From Rhizobium vallis (GTDB lineage: Bacteria; Pseudomonadota; Alphaproteobacteria; Rhizobiales; Rhizobiaceae), in NCBI RefSeq assembly GCF_003985155.1, contig NZ_ML133687.1, forward strand, positions 124,001-188,000: 64,000 nt of DNA. Direction: 5' to 3'. Of this stretch, positions 34,699 through 44,677 are shown piece by piece. Position 1 is the stretch's first letter; each line of letters opens with the position of its first letter. The position numbers were made by a program, and so were the translations under genes. A model generated the notes under the pieces. That model had not been told where the DNA came from, made no database searches, and saw only the letters and a program-made list of their open reading frames with translations.

Positions 34699-35478
34699 AT
34701 GTCCGACGAAACGATCCTTCTTGATATCAAGGCCGTGCATGCCGTCTACAACAAGACGATCAAGGCCCTGAACGGCGTGAGCTTTCAGTTGCGGCGCGGG
34801 GAAATCCTCGCCCTGCTCGGGTCGAATGGCGCCGGCAAGACGACGGCGCTGAAGGCCATCTCGAACCTGCTGCCGGCCGAACGAGGCCAGGTGACATCGG
34901 GCACGATCTGTTTCGAAGGCCGCGATGTGCTGAGCGAGAAGCCCGCCGATCTGGTGCGATCGGGCCTGGTGCAGGTTCTCGAAGGGCGGCATTGCTTCAA
35001 GAGCCTCTCGGTCGAGGAAAATCTCATCGCCGGCGGCCTCGGTCGCTCGTCATCCAGGCGCGAGATCGCTGCCGACCTCGAGCGCATCTATGCCATTTTT
35101 CCCCGACTTAAGGAGAAGCGCCGTACGTCGGCGGGGCTTACGTCAGGAGGCGAGCAGCAGATGACGGCGATCGGCCGCGCGCTGATGTCGCGGCCACGGC
35201 TGCTGGTTCTCGACGAGCCCTCGATGGGTCTGGCGCCTCTCGTGATCAAGGATATCTTTCGCTCGCTCAAGGCGCTGAACCGCGAAGACGGGCTTTCCAT
35301 CCTGGTTGCCGAACAGAATTCGACGGTAGCGCTTCAGTATGCCGACCATGCCACCGTCATCGAAAACGGTGTCGCCGTGCTGTCGGGCTCCGCCGCCGAA
35401 TTGCGCAGCCGTGACGACATCAAGGCTTTTTATCTCGGCGAAGGCGCAGCCTTCGCTCACGGCAGGCCGGCGGCCTAA
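34699..35478 (+). CDS. ABC transporter ATPase, branched-chain amino acid (LivF) type
   Basis: A 259-residue ATPase. Walker A GSNGAGKTT, signature LTSGGEQQMTAIGRAL, Walker B LLVLDEPSMGLAP and the LivF hallmark VAEQNSTVALQYADHATVIENG are present. I start at 34699; the in-frame 34603 start would place the first codons inside the hairpin at 34599-34623 and add a non-conserved leader. It completes the HAAT importer with the LivG, LivH, LivM and binding-protein genes, and is followed 37 bases later by the SfnB-like gene. Confidence 0.92.
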   Translation: MSDETILLDIKAVHAVYNKTIKALNGVSFQLRRGEILALLGSNGAGKTTALKAISNLLPAERGQVTSGTICFEGRDVLSEKPADLVRSGLVQVLEGRHCFKSLSVEENLIAGGLGRSSSRREIAADLERIYAIFPRLKEKRRTSAGLTSGGEQQMTAIGRALMSRPRLLVLDEPSMGLAPLVIKDIFRSLKALNREDGLSILVAEQNSTVALQYADHATVIENGVAVLSGSAAELRSRDDIKAFYLGEGAAFAHGRPAA

Positions 35479-35515
35479 TCCCACTCACATCCATCATTCA
35501 GAAGGGAGACCAAAA

Positions 35516-36754
35516 ATGAACGTCATCGCCAAAACAGACAGGGTTGCCGTACCCGGCGTCAAACGCCCGGAAAAGCCTGCGCATATCATCAAGGACGACG
35601 CAGAAGCGATCGCGGTCGCCCACCGGCTCGCCGCGGAGTTCGTCAAGGGTTCCGCAGATCGCGACCGCGAGCGGATCTGGCCGGCGGAAGAGCTGGATGC
35701 CTTCTCGCAGAGCGGGCTCTGGTCGATCAATGTGCCCAAGGCGTTCGGTGGACCGGAAGTCTCCTATGTCACGCTTGCAAAGGTGGTCGAGATCATTTCC
35801 GAGGCGGATTCGTCGATCGGACAGATCTCGCAGAACCATCTCGGCGTCGTAGCGGCGATCCGTACGGTTTCGGACAAAGCGCAGCAGGAACTGCTGTTCG
35901 GCGAAATCCTCAAGGGCACCCGCTTCGGCAATGCCTTTTCGGAATTCGGCTCCAAGCGCGCGGTCGATTTCGAAACCCGGTTTGTCGACCATGGCGACCA
36001 CGTGGTGGTGAACGGTCAGAAATTCTATTCTTCCGGCGCCCTGCTTGCCCATAAGGTGCCGATCGTGGCGCTCGATGACGACGGCCGCGCCTGGTACGCG
36101 ATCGCCGATCGCGATGCGCCGGGTCTGACCGTCATCGACGACTGGTCGAGCTTCGGCCAGCGAACCACGCTCTCGGGCACCGTCATCCTCGACAATGTCA
36201 AGGTCGACAAGGCCTGGCTGGTGCCGGGTTACAAGGGTTATGACAAGCCGACGGCCGACGGCGCCATCTTCCAGATCATCCAGGTCGCCGTCGATACCGG
36301 CATCGCATCGGCAGCAATCAAGGAGACGATCGACTTCGTCCGCACCAAGTCCCGCGCCTGGGTCGACAGCGGCCTCGACCACGCCTGGGAAGATCCCTAC
36401 ACGATCCAGGCGGTCGGCGCCCTCCAGCTCCGCCTGCATGCGGCGCAGGCCCTGCTTGAGAAAGCCGGACATGCGATCGACCGGGCGGTTGCCGATCCCA
36501 ATGCCGATACCGTGGCGGAAGCCCAGGTCTTCACGGCCGAGGCCAAGATCCTCTCGACCGAGATCGCTATCGAGGCGACCAACAAGCTGTTCGAACTGGC
36601 AGGCACCCGCTCGACGCTTGCCGAACATAATCTCGATCGCCACTGGCGCAACGCCCGGACGCATACGCTGCACGACCCGGTGCGGTGGAAATACTCGATC
36701 CTCGGCAAATACTTCCTCAATGGAGAGAAGCCGCCGTTGCACGCCTGGAGCTGA
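35516..36754 (+). CDS. sfnB: SfnB-family acyl-CoA-dehydrogenase-like flavoenzyme
   Basis: A 412-residue acyl-CoA-dehydrogenase-fold flavoprotein. The start at 35516 follows AAGGGAG. N-terminal alpha domain (VAHRLAAEFVKGSADRDRERIWPAEELDAFSQSGLW), middle beta domain (GNAFSEFGSKRAVDFETRF, YSSGALLAHKVPIVA) and C-terminal helical domain with LDRHWRNARTHTLHDPVRWKYSILG. This C-terminal phrase is typical of SfnB/DszC-like and flavin-dependent monooxygenase-type members rather than true acyl-CoA dehydrogenases. SfnB is linked to dimethyl sulfone use in Pseudomonas, matching sfnG upstream. Its exact reaction remains uncertain. Confidence 0.88.
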   Translation: MNVIAKTDRVAVPGVKRPEKPAHIIKDDAEAIAVAHRLAAEFVKGSADRDRERIWPAEELDAFSQSGLWSINVPKAFGGPEVSYVTLAKVVEIISEADSSIGQISQNHLGVVAAIRTVSDKAQQELLFGEILKGTRFGNAFSEFGSKRAVDFETRFVDHGDHVVVNGQKFYSSGALLAHKVPIVALDDDGRAWYAIADRDAPGLTVIDDWSSFGQRTTLSGTVILDNVKVDKAWLVPGYKGYDKPTADGAIFQIIQVAVDTGIASAAIKETIDFVRTKSRAWVDSGLDHAWEDPYTIQAVGALQLRLHAAQALLEKAGHAIDRAVADPNADTVAEAQVFTAEAKILSTEIAIEATNKLFELAGTRSTLAEHNLDRHWRNARTHTLHDPVRWKYSILGKYFLNGEKPPLHAWS

Positions 36755-36789
36755 AGCGGGACCATCGTTCCGCTCGGAACCGGAATATT

Positions 36790-36820
36790 GCGGTGGCGAG
36801 AGAGGCTCGATCGCCACCGC
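36790..36820 (+). terminator. Likely terminator after sfnB
   Basis: GCGGTGGCGA and TCGCCACCGC form a perfect 10-bp stem with an 11-base loop, 35 bases beyond the sfnB stop, followed by CTGCTATTTC. It would end the sulfone transcript before the convergent sugar-transport ATPase gene. The T-run is weak. Confidence 0.5.
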
Positions 36821-37002
36821 CTGCTATTTCAGTGTTCTCGATGCCGGATCGGAAAGGGGTTCGATGTTTCCGATCTCCTTCCGAATTCAGGCACCCGAAG
36901 CTTATCGTCGAGCGATATCCCTGCACATTATTGCCTTAGCGCCGTCGCAAGCCCCGGCGAAGTTTTGGCCGCAAAACCTGTCAAATCGGAGGGAGGCAGG
37001 GC

Positions 37003-38070
<1,068 letters not shown>

Positions 38071-38200
38071 ATGCCTCCCACTCGCTTTCCCGCACTCGAG
38101 CCGCCTCGAGGGTCCTTCATCTCTTGCCTGATATTTTCAAGCACGCGGGCGGGCAGAACCGTCCTCTGCGCCTCTTGAAAGCACTCGGCAAACCTCCTCC

Positions 38201-38214
38201 ATGAAACGTTTCAT
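38201..38214. promoter_or_regulatory. LacI-type operator, copy 1
   Basis: Perfect 14-bp palindrome ATGAAACGTTTCAT. It has the central CG and A/T-rich arms typical of LacI/GalR operators (core AAACGTTT). A LacI-family gene lies 4 kb downstream in the same regulon. Confidence 0.7.
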
Positions 38215-38286
38215 TTCTTGTTGACTTTTTCCGCCTGCCGTCTGATGTTCGAAAACGAGACCGGGAGGAGCGGTTTCAAGCGAGAT

Positions 38287-38300
38287 ATGAAACGTTTCAT
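38287..38300. promoter_or_regulatory. LacI-type operator, copy 2
   Basis: Second exact copy of ATGAAACGTTTCAT, about 110 bases upstream of the binding-protein start. Confidence 0.7.
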
Positions 38301-38407
38301 TTCTCTGCTTACCAGATAGTTTTGCACCAGGCCAGTTCTAAAATCGGACTGGAGCCAGCCCGGCAAGGCCGGATCGGCGTAGCGCAACAAACGTGGAGGA
38401 GGAATAT

Positions 38408-40048
38408 ATGAAAGTCGAAATATACGATGCACTGATGCGCCGTCAGGCAAGCCGCCGCGACGTCTTGCGCGGAACGGCGAGCGCTGCGGCTCTGCTCGGC
38501 CTGTCCGGCGCAATGGGCGGAATTCCCGGCATGGCATTTGCCGCCGATGATGTGCGCGCCCAGATCCTGAAAATTCCGGGAGTAGGGAAGGGCTCGCCGA
38601 CGGACGCAGACTGGCAGAAGGTGGGTGAACTCTGCCTCGGTCCGACCAAGGCCAATGTCAAGCAGGGCGAATTTGCTGGTGTCGAGCTGACCTTCATGGG
38701 GCTCAACAACCAGAATCTGCATAACTTCCTGTTCCGCGGCTTCCTGAAGCCGTGGGAAGCGTATACGGGCGCCAAGATCAACTGGATCGACCTTGCCCAG
38801 GCCGACTACAACGCCCGCCTTCAGCAGTCGATCGCGACCGGCACTGTTGACTTTGACATCCTGGAAATGGGCGCACCCTTCGAAGGCGATACCGCCGGGC
38901 GCGGGCTGCTGGACGAAATGCCCGACTGGGCCGCAAAGCAGATCGAGGCCGACGATCTGGTGAGCTACCTGAAGCCACCGGTCGGCACCTGGGGCGGCAA
39001 GACTTACCGCGTGACGATCGACGGCGACTGCCACACCTTCGCCTATCGCAAGGATTACTTCGGCGCGGGCTCGATCAGCGGCATGGCCGAGCCGCCGAAG
39101 ACCTGGCAGGAAGTCAACGCGGCTTCCAAGGCATTGATCGGCAAGACCGATCCGCTGACCGGCCAGCCGGCCTACGGCTATCTCGACCCGCTTAAGGGGT
39201 GGGGCGGCTTCGGCTTCTATTTCATCGAGAACCGCGCGACGGCCTATGCCAAATATCCTGGCGACCCGGCCTGGCTGTTTGATCCTGACAACATGAAGCC
39301 GCTGGTCAACAACCCCGCCTGGGTCCAGGCGATCCAGGACGTCCTGGATCTGATCGCGGCCAAGGCCTATCCGGCCGACCAGATCAATGCGGACCCCGGC
39401 ACCACGGCCTTCTCGCAGTTCCTGGCGGGCACCGGTGCAATGCTGATGTGGTGGGGCGATGTCGGCTCCAGCGCCCGCACCTCGGATACTTCGGTCGTGG
39501 GCGACGTGGTCGGCTTCGGCATCAACCGCGGCTCCAACCGCGTCTACAACCGCAAGACCGGGCAATGGGAAGACAAGTATAACGAAGCGCCCAACATGGC
39601 CTATCTCGGCTGGGGTATCTACGTCACCAAGCAGGTCTCCGGTGACGAGAAGAAGCGCAAGGCGGCCTGGTCTGCTGCTGCCCATCTCGGCGGCAAGGAC
39701 CTGTCCCTCTGGACCTCGGCCTATCCCTCCGGCTTCCAGCCCTATCGTCAGTCCAACTTCAACTATGACGAATGGGAAAAGGCAGGTTACGACCGTGCCT
39801 ATATCGAGGATTATCTCGGTTCGAATGCCGACAGCTACAACCATCCGAACGCTGCCATCGAACCGCGTATCCCCGGTATCTTCCAGTATTACTCTGTCGC
39901 CGAGGACGAACTGGCGAAGGGTTTTGCCGGACAATATAAATCGGCACAGGAAACCGCGGATGCGATTGCGGCAGCCTGGGAAAAGATCACCGACCAGATC
40001 GGCCGCGATAGCCAGCTGAAGCTCTATCGGGCGAGCCTCGGGCTCTGA
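38408..40048 (+). CDS. Sugar ABC transporter binding protein with Tat signal (CUT1 family)
   Basis: A 546-residue extracellular solute-binding protein. The start at 38408 follows GGAGGAGGAA. The N-terminus has a twin-arginine motif SRRDVLRG (from residue 15), then a hydrophobic stretch ending in GMAFA, so it is probably exported folded by the Tat system. The mature part has the family-1 binding fold: FLKPWEAYTGAKINWIDLAQADYNARLQQSIATG and LGWGIYVTKQVSGDEKKRKAAWSAAAHLGGKDLS. At 546 residues it is larger than typical (~420). It heads the permease/regulator/kinase operon. The ligand is a carbohydrate, perhaps a pentose or deoxy sugar judging by the downstream mutarotase and ribokinase. Confidence 0.9.
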   Translation: MKVEIYDALMRRQASRRDVLRGTASAAALLGLSGAMGGIPGMAFAADDVRAQILKIPGVGKGSPTDADWQKVGELCLGPTKANVKQGEFAGVELTFMGLNNQNLHNFLFRGFLKPWEAYTGAKINWIDLAQADYNARLQQSIATGTVDFDILEMGAPFEGDTAGRGLLDEMPDWAAKQIEADDLVSYLKPPVGTWGGKTYRVTIDGDCHTFAYRKDYFGAGSISGMAEPPKTWQEVNAASKALIGKTDPLTGQPAYGYLDPLKGWGGFGFYFIENRATAYAKYPGDPAWLFDPDNMKPLVNNPAWVQAIQDVLDLIAAKAYPADQINADPGTTAFSQFLAGTGAMLMWWGDVGSSARTSDTSVVGDVVGFGINRGSNRVYNRKTGQWEDKYNEAPNMAYLGWGIYVTKQVSGDEKKRKAAWSAAAHLGGKDLSLWTSAYPSGFQPYRQSNFNYDEWEKAGYDRAYIEDYLGSNADSYNHPNAAIEPRIPGIFQYYSVAEDELAKGFAGQYKSAQETADAIAAAWEKITDQIGRDSQLKLYRASLGL

Positions 40049-40062
40049 TCGGTTGACGAAAC

Positions 40063-40095
40063 GCGCTGGCGGATCGGAAGCGATTTCGCCAGCGC
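40063..40095 (+). promoter_or_regulatory. Hairpin after the sugar-binding-protein gene
   Basis: GCGCTGGCG and CGCCAGCGC pair perfectly over 9 bp; an inner ATCG/CGAT pairing extends the structure. It is 15 bases beyond the stop and before the permease gene, likely protecting the upstream mRNA or reducing read-through. Confidence 0.55.
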
Positions 40096-40120
40096 CCATT
40101 CTGTCCGGGCGAGGAATATC

Positions 40121-41239
40121 ATGTCGACAGTCGAAGGCGACCTGCTCCATACGGTCGAAGCCGGCTCCATTTCAGCGAGCCGTCGTTTTTGGGGCCGCTC
40201 GGCTCTGTGGCTGAGCGCCATATGGTTCATAACATCGTTTGCATTACAGGGCGCCCACGAACTGGCCTGGACCGATTGGGGTTTTTCGAACTGGCGCCCG
40301 GTTCTCTATGCCTATTTTCTCTGGGCCGTAATTCTCTGCATCACCCGCGTCGTCATTCACGGCGAGGCCGGCAAGAAGGCGCTTTTTGTTTTGCCGGCGG
40401 CACTTTTCGTCGTGTCGATGGTGGTGTTCCCGCTGCTCTTCGCACTCTGGATCGGCTTTTCCGACTGGAACCTCGCCTCCTCGACCGGACGGCGGTTTAA
40501 TGGCCTCGACAACGTCCGCCGGATGATCGCCGACCCGTTTTATGCCAATGCTCTGTTCAACATGATCCTTTATTGCCTCGCGATCGTGGTCGAATATGCG
40601 ATCGCCTTCGGTCTGGCATTGCTGCTCAACCAGGAAATCCTCGCCCGCAAGTTCTGGCGCGTCACCTTCCTGGTGCCTTTGATGCTGTCGCCGGTCGCGG
40701 TGAGCTGGATGGTCGGCAAGTCGATGATGGAGACCCGTTTCGGTCCGGTCGCCCGCTTCGCCCGCTGGCTCGGCTGGGAAAATCCCTCCTTTTTCGGTGA
40801 TCCGCTGACGGCGCGGCTATCGATCATGATCATGGATGCCTGGACCTTCATTCCCTTCATGATGATCATGCTGCTTGCAGGATTGCAGGCCTTGCCCAAG
40901 GAGGTGCTGGAGGCGGCCGAAGTCGATGGCGCCACCAAGTGGCAACGCTTTTGGCAGGTCATTTTCCCGCTCATGCTGCCGGTGTCGGTAACGGCGGTCA
41001 TGATCCGCATCATCTTCAAGCTCAAGCTCGCCGACATCATCATCACGGTGACATCGGGAGGCCCCGGCGGGGCAACCGATTCCGTCACCAGTTTCATCTA
41101 TCGCGAATATCGCGACCGTTCGAATGTCGGATATGGGACCCTGCTCGCGCTCGTCTATCTCGTCATCATCGTCCTCGGTATGACGGCGCTGATGAAAATT
41201 TCCGACCGTATCGTGAAGCGGATGACAGGAAGACTCTGA
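40121..41239 (+). CDS. Sugar ABC transporter permease (MalF type) with extra N-terminal helices
   Basis: A 372-residue permease. Two additional hydrophobic segments near the N-terminus (ALWLSAIWFITSFALQ and VLYAYFLWAVILCITRVVIH) precede the usual six-helix core, recalling MalF's extra helices. The EAA loop reads EVLEAAEVDGATKWQRFWQVIFPLMLP, the contact site for the ATPase. The following permease gene starts within the stop codon (TGATG). It partners that MalG-type permease and the divergent ATPase. Confidence 0.92.
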   Translation: MSTVEGDLLHTVEAGSISASRRFWGRSALWLSAIWFITSFALQGAHELAWTDWGFSNWRPVLYAYFLWAVILCITRVVIHGEAGKKALFVLPAALFVVSMVVFPLLFALWIGFSDWNLASSTGRRFNGLDNVRRMIADPFYANALFNMILYCLAIVVEYAIAFGLALLLNQEILARKFWRVTFLVPLMLSPVAVSWMVGKSMMETRFGPVARFARWLGWENPSFFGDPLTARLSIMIMDAWTFIPFMMIMLLAGLQALPKEVLEAAEVDGATKWQRFWQVIFPLMLPVSVTAVMIRIIFKLKLADIIITVTSGGPGGATDSVTSFIYREYRDRSNVGYGTLLALVYLVIIVLGMTALMKISDRIVKRMTGRL

Positions 41240-42150
41240 TGGTTCGGATCGATTTCGACAAATACGCGCGCGGCCAGCGCATTCGCTGGTGGGCCATGCG
41301 TTTCACCGTCTACAGCCTGCTCGTCATCTGGGCATTCGTTTGCATCTTCCCGCTGTTCTGGACGGTTTCGACCTCGTTCAAGACGGCCGCAGATGTCATG
41401 CGCGGCAACCTCGTCCCCTGGTTCAACTTTGCGCCGAACTGGCTCGGCTGGCGTTCGCTTGGGCTCTCTCCGGATACGATTCCCCAGATATCGACAGTGC
41501 GTGACGAGTTCATGCGCAGGCTCTGGAACAGCGTCGTCATTTCCGTCACGGCATCCGCCCTAGCGGTTGTACTCGGATCGCTCGCGGCCTATGGCCTCAG
41601 CCGCTTTTCCTACAAGTTCGGCCATATGCGTAACTCCGACATTTCCTTTTTCTTCCTGTCGCAGCTCATTATGCCACCCGTCGTCCTCGCCCTACCGTTC
41701 CTGGTGCTCTACAAGGAACTGGCGCTGCTGGACACTTATGTGGGGATGATCGCCGTCTACACGCTGATGGTCCTGCCGATCGTTGTCTGGATCATGCGCG
41801 ATCAGTTCGCCACCATACCGGTGGAGCTCGAGGAGGCTGCGCTGGTCGACGGTCTGTCGATCTGGGGTGCATTTGCCCGCATCATCGTGCCGCTCGTTCT
41901 GCCGGGCATGGTGGCCGCGTTCCTGCTGGCGCTGATCCTCTGCTGGAACGAGTATTTCTTCGCCGCACTGCTGACCTCCACCAATACCAACACGCTGCCG
42001 GTCATGATCGCCAGCCAGACAGGCAGCCAAGGCATCAACTGGTGGTCGATGGCCGCCCTTTCCACCGCCGGTATCCTTCCGCTTGTTATCGTCGGCGTCG
42101 TGCTGGAAAAACACATCATCGCCGGAATGACGGCAGGCGCGGTCAAGTAG
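41239..42150 (+). CDS. Sugar ABC transporter permease (MalG type)
   Basis: A 303-residue permease with six helices. The start ATG overlaps the upstream stop (TGATG), implying translational coupling. The EAA loop reads VELEEAALVDGLSIWGAFARIIVPLVLPG. The N-terminal FPLFWTVSTSFKTAADV and C-terminal LCWNEYFFAALLTSTNT are standard for the CUT1 family. It is followed seven bases later by the LacI regulator gene. Confidence 0.93.
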   Translation: MVRIDFDKYARGQRIRWWAMRFTVYSLLVIWAFVCIFPLFWTVSTSFKTAADVMRGNLVPWFNFAPNWLGWRSLGLSPDTIPQISTVRDEFMRRLWNSVVISVTASALAVVLGSLAAYGLSRFSYKFGHMRNSDISFFFLSQLIMPPVVLALPFLVLYKELALLDTYVGMIAVYTLMVLPIVVWIMRDQFATIPVELEEAALVDGLSIWGAFARIIVPLVLPGMVAAFLLALILCWNEYFFAALLTSTNTNTLPVMIASQTGSQGINWWSMAALSTAGILPLVIVGVVLEKHIIAGMTAGAVK

Positions 42151-42157
42151 CTGCGGG

Positions 42158-43183
42158 ATGTCGAAAATGTCAAAGATGCCCACAGTCAAGGATGTCGCCC
42201 AATATGCGGGCGTATCTGTGGGCACCGTGTCGCGAGTGCTGTCGGGCGAAGCCGCGGTCAAGCCCGCGCTGCGTGAAAAGGTCAACGACGCCATTTCGGC
42301 GCTCGGTTACCGACCCAATGTGACCGCGAGAGCGCTGCGCACCAGCAGGACCGATGTCATCGGCCTCGTCGTTCCTGACATCACCAATCCGTTCTTCGCG
42401 CAGCTTGCGGCAAGCGTCGAGCGCGCCGCGCTCGAATGTGGGCACAGTCTGATGCTGGCAAGTTCGCATGACGATCGGGCGGCGGAACAGAGCCACGTTT
42501 CAGCCTTTCTCGACCGGTCGGTGCGCGGGATCATCGTGGTGGCTTCGAGCGACGGTTCGGGCCGCTATCTGGAGGCAGCGGTCCCGATCATATCGCTGGA
42601 CCGGCGCTTCGGCACCTTTCCCCTGGTGTCGACCAACCACGCGCAGGCCGCCGCGCTGATTGCGGATCACCTTTATGAGCTCGGGCACCGGCGCATCGCC
42701 TATATCGCAGGGCCGCCCGACACCGAGGCAGGGCGGATGCGCAGGGAAGGGTTCGTCAGCCGCATCGATCGGTTCGGCGAGACCGGCGAACCCGTCGAAC
42801 TGGAAATTGCCTATGGCAGGTTCGACTACGAGTCCGGTGAAAGAATTGCCCGCGACCTGCTTTCGCGCCGGCCACAGAACCGGCCCACGGCGATTGCGGC
42901 TGCCAGCGACCAGCAGGCCATCGGCGCGCTGCGCGCGGCTCGCGACCTGAAGATCGACGTGCCGCGAAAGCTGTCGGTCACGGGGTTCGATGACATTTCG
43001 CTCGCCAATCTCGTCGTCCCCCGGCTGACGACCATACGCCAGCCGGCCGACATGCTGGCACGGCGCGCGGTCGGGCTCCTCCTGAGCGAACCACCGGGGA
43101 CAGGAGACGAAATGGTGGACGGGTCGCTGATCGTGCGTGGCTCCAGCGGCCCGTGCCCGCAACCCAAAGCGGATCGCGCCTGA
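42158..43183 (+). CDS. LacI-family transcriptional repressor
   Basis: A 341-residue repressor. The HTH is TVKDVAQYAGVSVGTVSRVLSG followed by the hinge helix PNVTARALRTSRT, then a ribose-binding-protein-like effector domain (IGLVVPDITNPFFAQLAASVERAA, RRIAYIAGPPDTEAGRMRREGF, LSVTGFDDISLANLVVP). Three nearby ATGs (42158, 42167, 42176) are possible; the first is used. It lies inside the transport operon and most likely binds the two ATGAAACGTTTCAT sites in the divergent promoter region. The inducer is presumably the transported sugar or its phosphate. Confidence 0.94.
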   Translation: MSKMSKMPTVKDVAQYAGVSVGTVSRVLSGEAAVKPALREKVNDAISALGYRPNVTARALRTSRTDVIGLVVPDITNPFFAQLAASVERAALECGHSLMLASSHDDRAAEQSHVSAFLDRSVRGIIVVASSDGSGRYLEAAVPIISLDRRFGTFPLVSTNHAQAAALIADHLYELGHRRIAYIAGPPDTEAGRMRREGFVSRIDRFGETGEPVELEIAYGRFDYESGERIARDLLSRRPQNRPTAIAAASDQQAIGALRAARDLKIDVPRKLSVTGFDDISLANLVVPRLTTIRQPADMLARRAVGLLLSEPPGTGDEMVDGSLIVRGSSGPCPQPKADRA

Positions 43184-43238
43184 CATACAAATTGAAGCAA
43201 GGCCAGTGCTGCGGCCATGAGAAAAGGATGGAAGATCA

Positions 43239-43700
43239 ATGCTCAAGGGAATTCGCGCCGAGCTCAACGGCGACATTCTTCAGGCCCTTTGCAACATGGG
43301 ACACGGCGATTATCTCGTCGTATCCGACACGAACTTTCCATCGGATTCGATAGCCCGCCAGACCCGCCTGGGTAAGCTGCTGACCATGGAAAACATTCCC
43401 GCGCCGCAGGCGATCGGCGCGATCCTTTCGGTCTTCCCGCTGGACACGCCGATCCAGCCTTCGGTGGGCCGCATGGAAGTGATCGGCAAACCGGACGAAA
43501 TTCCGCCGATTCAGCAGGAAGTCCAGGCCGTTGTCGATCATGCCGAAGGCCGGCCGTCGCCCATGTATCCGGTCGAACGGATGGCGTTTTATGACATCGC
43601 CAAGAAGGCTTATTGCGTCATAGCAACGGGGGAACTCCGGTTCTACGGATGCTTCCTTCTGACCAAGGGCGTCATTCCGGCGGAGGACGCTTTGAGATGA
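43239..43700 (+). CDS. RbsD/FucU-family sugar mutarotase
   Basis: A 153-residue protein of the RbsD/FucU family, which interconverts anomers of ribose or fucose. It starts MLKGIRAELNGDILQALCNMGHGDYLVVSD with the conserved His22. It ends YCVIATGELRFYGCFLLTKGV, typical of FucU. The stop overlaps the ribokinase start by ATGA. It supplies the anomer for phosphorylation by the kinase. FucU-type rather than RbsD-type by its C-terminal sequence, but the sugar is not fixed by this. Confidence 0.9.
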   Translation: MLKGIRAELNGDILQALCNMGHGDYLVVSDTNFPSDSIARQTRLGKLLTMENIPAPQAIGAILSVFPLDTPIQPSVGRMEVIGKPDEIPPIQQEVQAVVDHAEGRPSPMYPVERMAFYDIAKKAYCVIATGELRFYGCFLLTKGVIPAEDALR

Positions 43701-44629
43701 GCGAGAAAAGCGGGATCGTCATTCTCGGCATTTTTGCCGCCGATACAGCCTACAAGGCAAAGCGCCTGCCCCATATTGCCGAAACGCTGATGGGGTCAGG
43801 CTTCACGCTCGGGCCGGGAGGCAAGGGTTCCAACCAGGCGATTGCCGCAGCCAAGGCCGGCGGTAAGGTGACTTTCATCTCCCGCGTCGGCAACGACCCG
43901 TTCGGCGAGATGGCTCTTGCGGCCTATGCGGCGGCGGGTGTCAAAGCCAATGTGATGAAAATGGACGGAGTTTCCAGCGGCGCTGCCTTCATCTTCGTCG
44001 ACGAAGTGACCGGCGATAACGCCATCATCGTCGCGCCGGGTGCCGCGGGCCTCATCGGCATTGAAGATGTCGACGCGAACCGCGCAGAGATCGAAAGCGC
44101 CGCCATCTTTATGACCCAGCTCGAGCAGCCGCTCGAGGCCGCCATCCACGGCCTCTCGATGGCGAAGAGGGCAGGAGCCACGACGATCTTTAACCCCGCG
44201 CCGGCCCGCGCCATCCCGGACAATATCTACGGCTTGTGCGATTTCATCGTGCCCAATGAGGTGGAAGCGGCCGAATTGGTAGGCCACGCAATCGCAACCG
44301 ATGAAGAAGTTCGCGCGGCGGGCCGCACGCTGCTGGATCGAGGCGCGGGGGCAGTGATCATCACGCTCGGCGCACGCGGCGCATTTTATCACACCGCCGG
44401 GCAGAGCGAGTTCGTGCCCGCATTTTCGGCGGGGGATGTCGTCGACACAACCGGGGCCGGCGACGCCTTCCTCGGTGGCTTCGCGACGGCGATTTCTGAA
44501 GGACAGGAGCCGATCGAAGCCCTGCGTTTCGGCTGCGCGACCGCTGCAATCGCTGTGACACGGCCGGGCACGGCCCCGGCAATGCCTTCGCGCGCCGAGA
44601 TCAGCGCCTTACTGGGCTCCTCCCGGTAG
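43697..44629 (+). CDS. Ribokinase-family sugar kinase
   Basis: A 310-residue PfkB/ribokinase-fold kinase. Sugar-binding glycines in LGPGGKGSNQAIAAAKAGG and ISRVGNDPFGEMA near the N-terminus; ATP site and catalytic base in VVDTTGAGDAFLGGFATAI. The phrase NPAPAR and VPNEVEAAEL are ribokinase hallmarks. It overlaps the mutarotase gene by four bases and is the last gene of the regulon. It probably phosphorylates the imported sugar. Pentose preference is suggested by the ribokinase resemblance. Confidence 0.92.
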   Translation: MSEKSGIVILGIFAADTAYKAKRLPHIAETLMGSGFTLGPGGKGSNQAIAAAKAGGKVTFISRVGNDPFGEMALAAYAAAGVKANVMKMDGVSSGAAFIFVDEVTGDNAIIVAPGAAGLIGIEDVDANRAEIESAAIFMTQLEQPLEAAIHGLSMAKRAGATTIFNPAPARAIPDNIYGLCDFIVPNEVEAAELVGHAIATDEEVRAAGRTLLDRGAGAVIITLGARGAFYHTAGQSEFVPAFSAGDVVDTTGAGDAFLGGFATAISEGQEPIEALRFGCATAAIAVTRPGTAPAMPSRAEISALLGSSR

Positions 44630-44649
44630 CGCATAGGCAGAATACAAAA

Positions 44650-44670
44650 TGGGCCGGCAGAGCCGGCCCA
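44650..44670 (-). terminator. Rho-independent terminator of the SPFH gene
   Basis: TGGGCCGGC and GCCGGCCCA form a 9-bp GC-rich stem with a three-base loop. On the minus strand it is followed by TTTTGTATT, just after the SPFH stop codon. It may also act at the 3' end of the convergent ribokinase transcript. Confidence 0.75.
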
Positions 44671-44677
44671 TCCACAC

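Larger units (their letters stand above)
38071..38407. promoter_or_regulatory. Divergent promoter region of the sugar regulon
   Basis: A 337-base region between the ATPase gene and the binding-protein gene. It carries two identical perfect palindromes (38201-38214 and 38287-38300) whose centres are 86 bases apart, close to eight helical turns. Such spacing is compatible with LacI-type looping repression of both promoters. The ribosome site GGAGGAGGAA lies at its right end. Confidence 0.6.

Noticed and set aside
38309..40150. 613-residue minus-strand frame opposite the sugar-binding-protein gene
   Set aside because: Antisense shadow of a gene with a Tat signal, ribosome site and family motifs.
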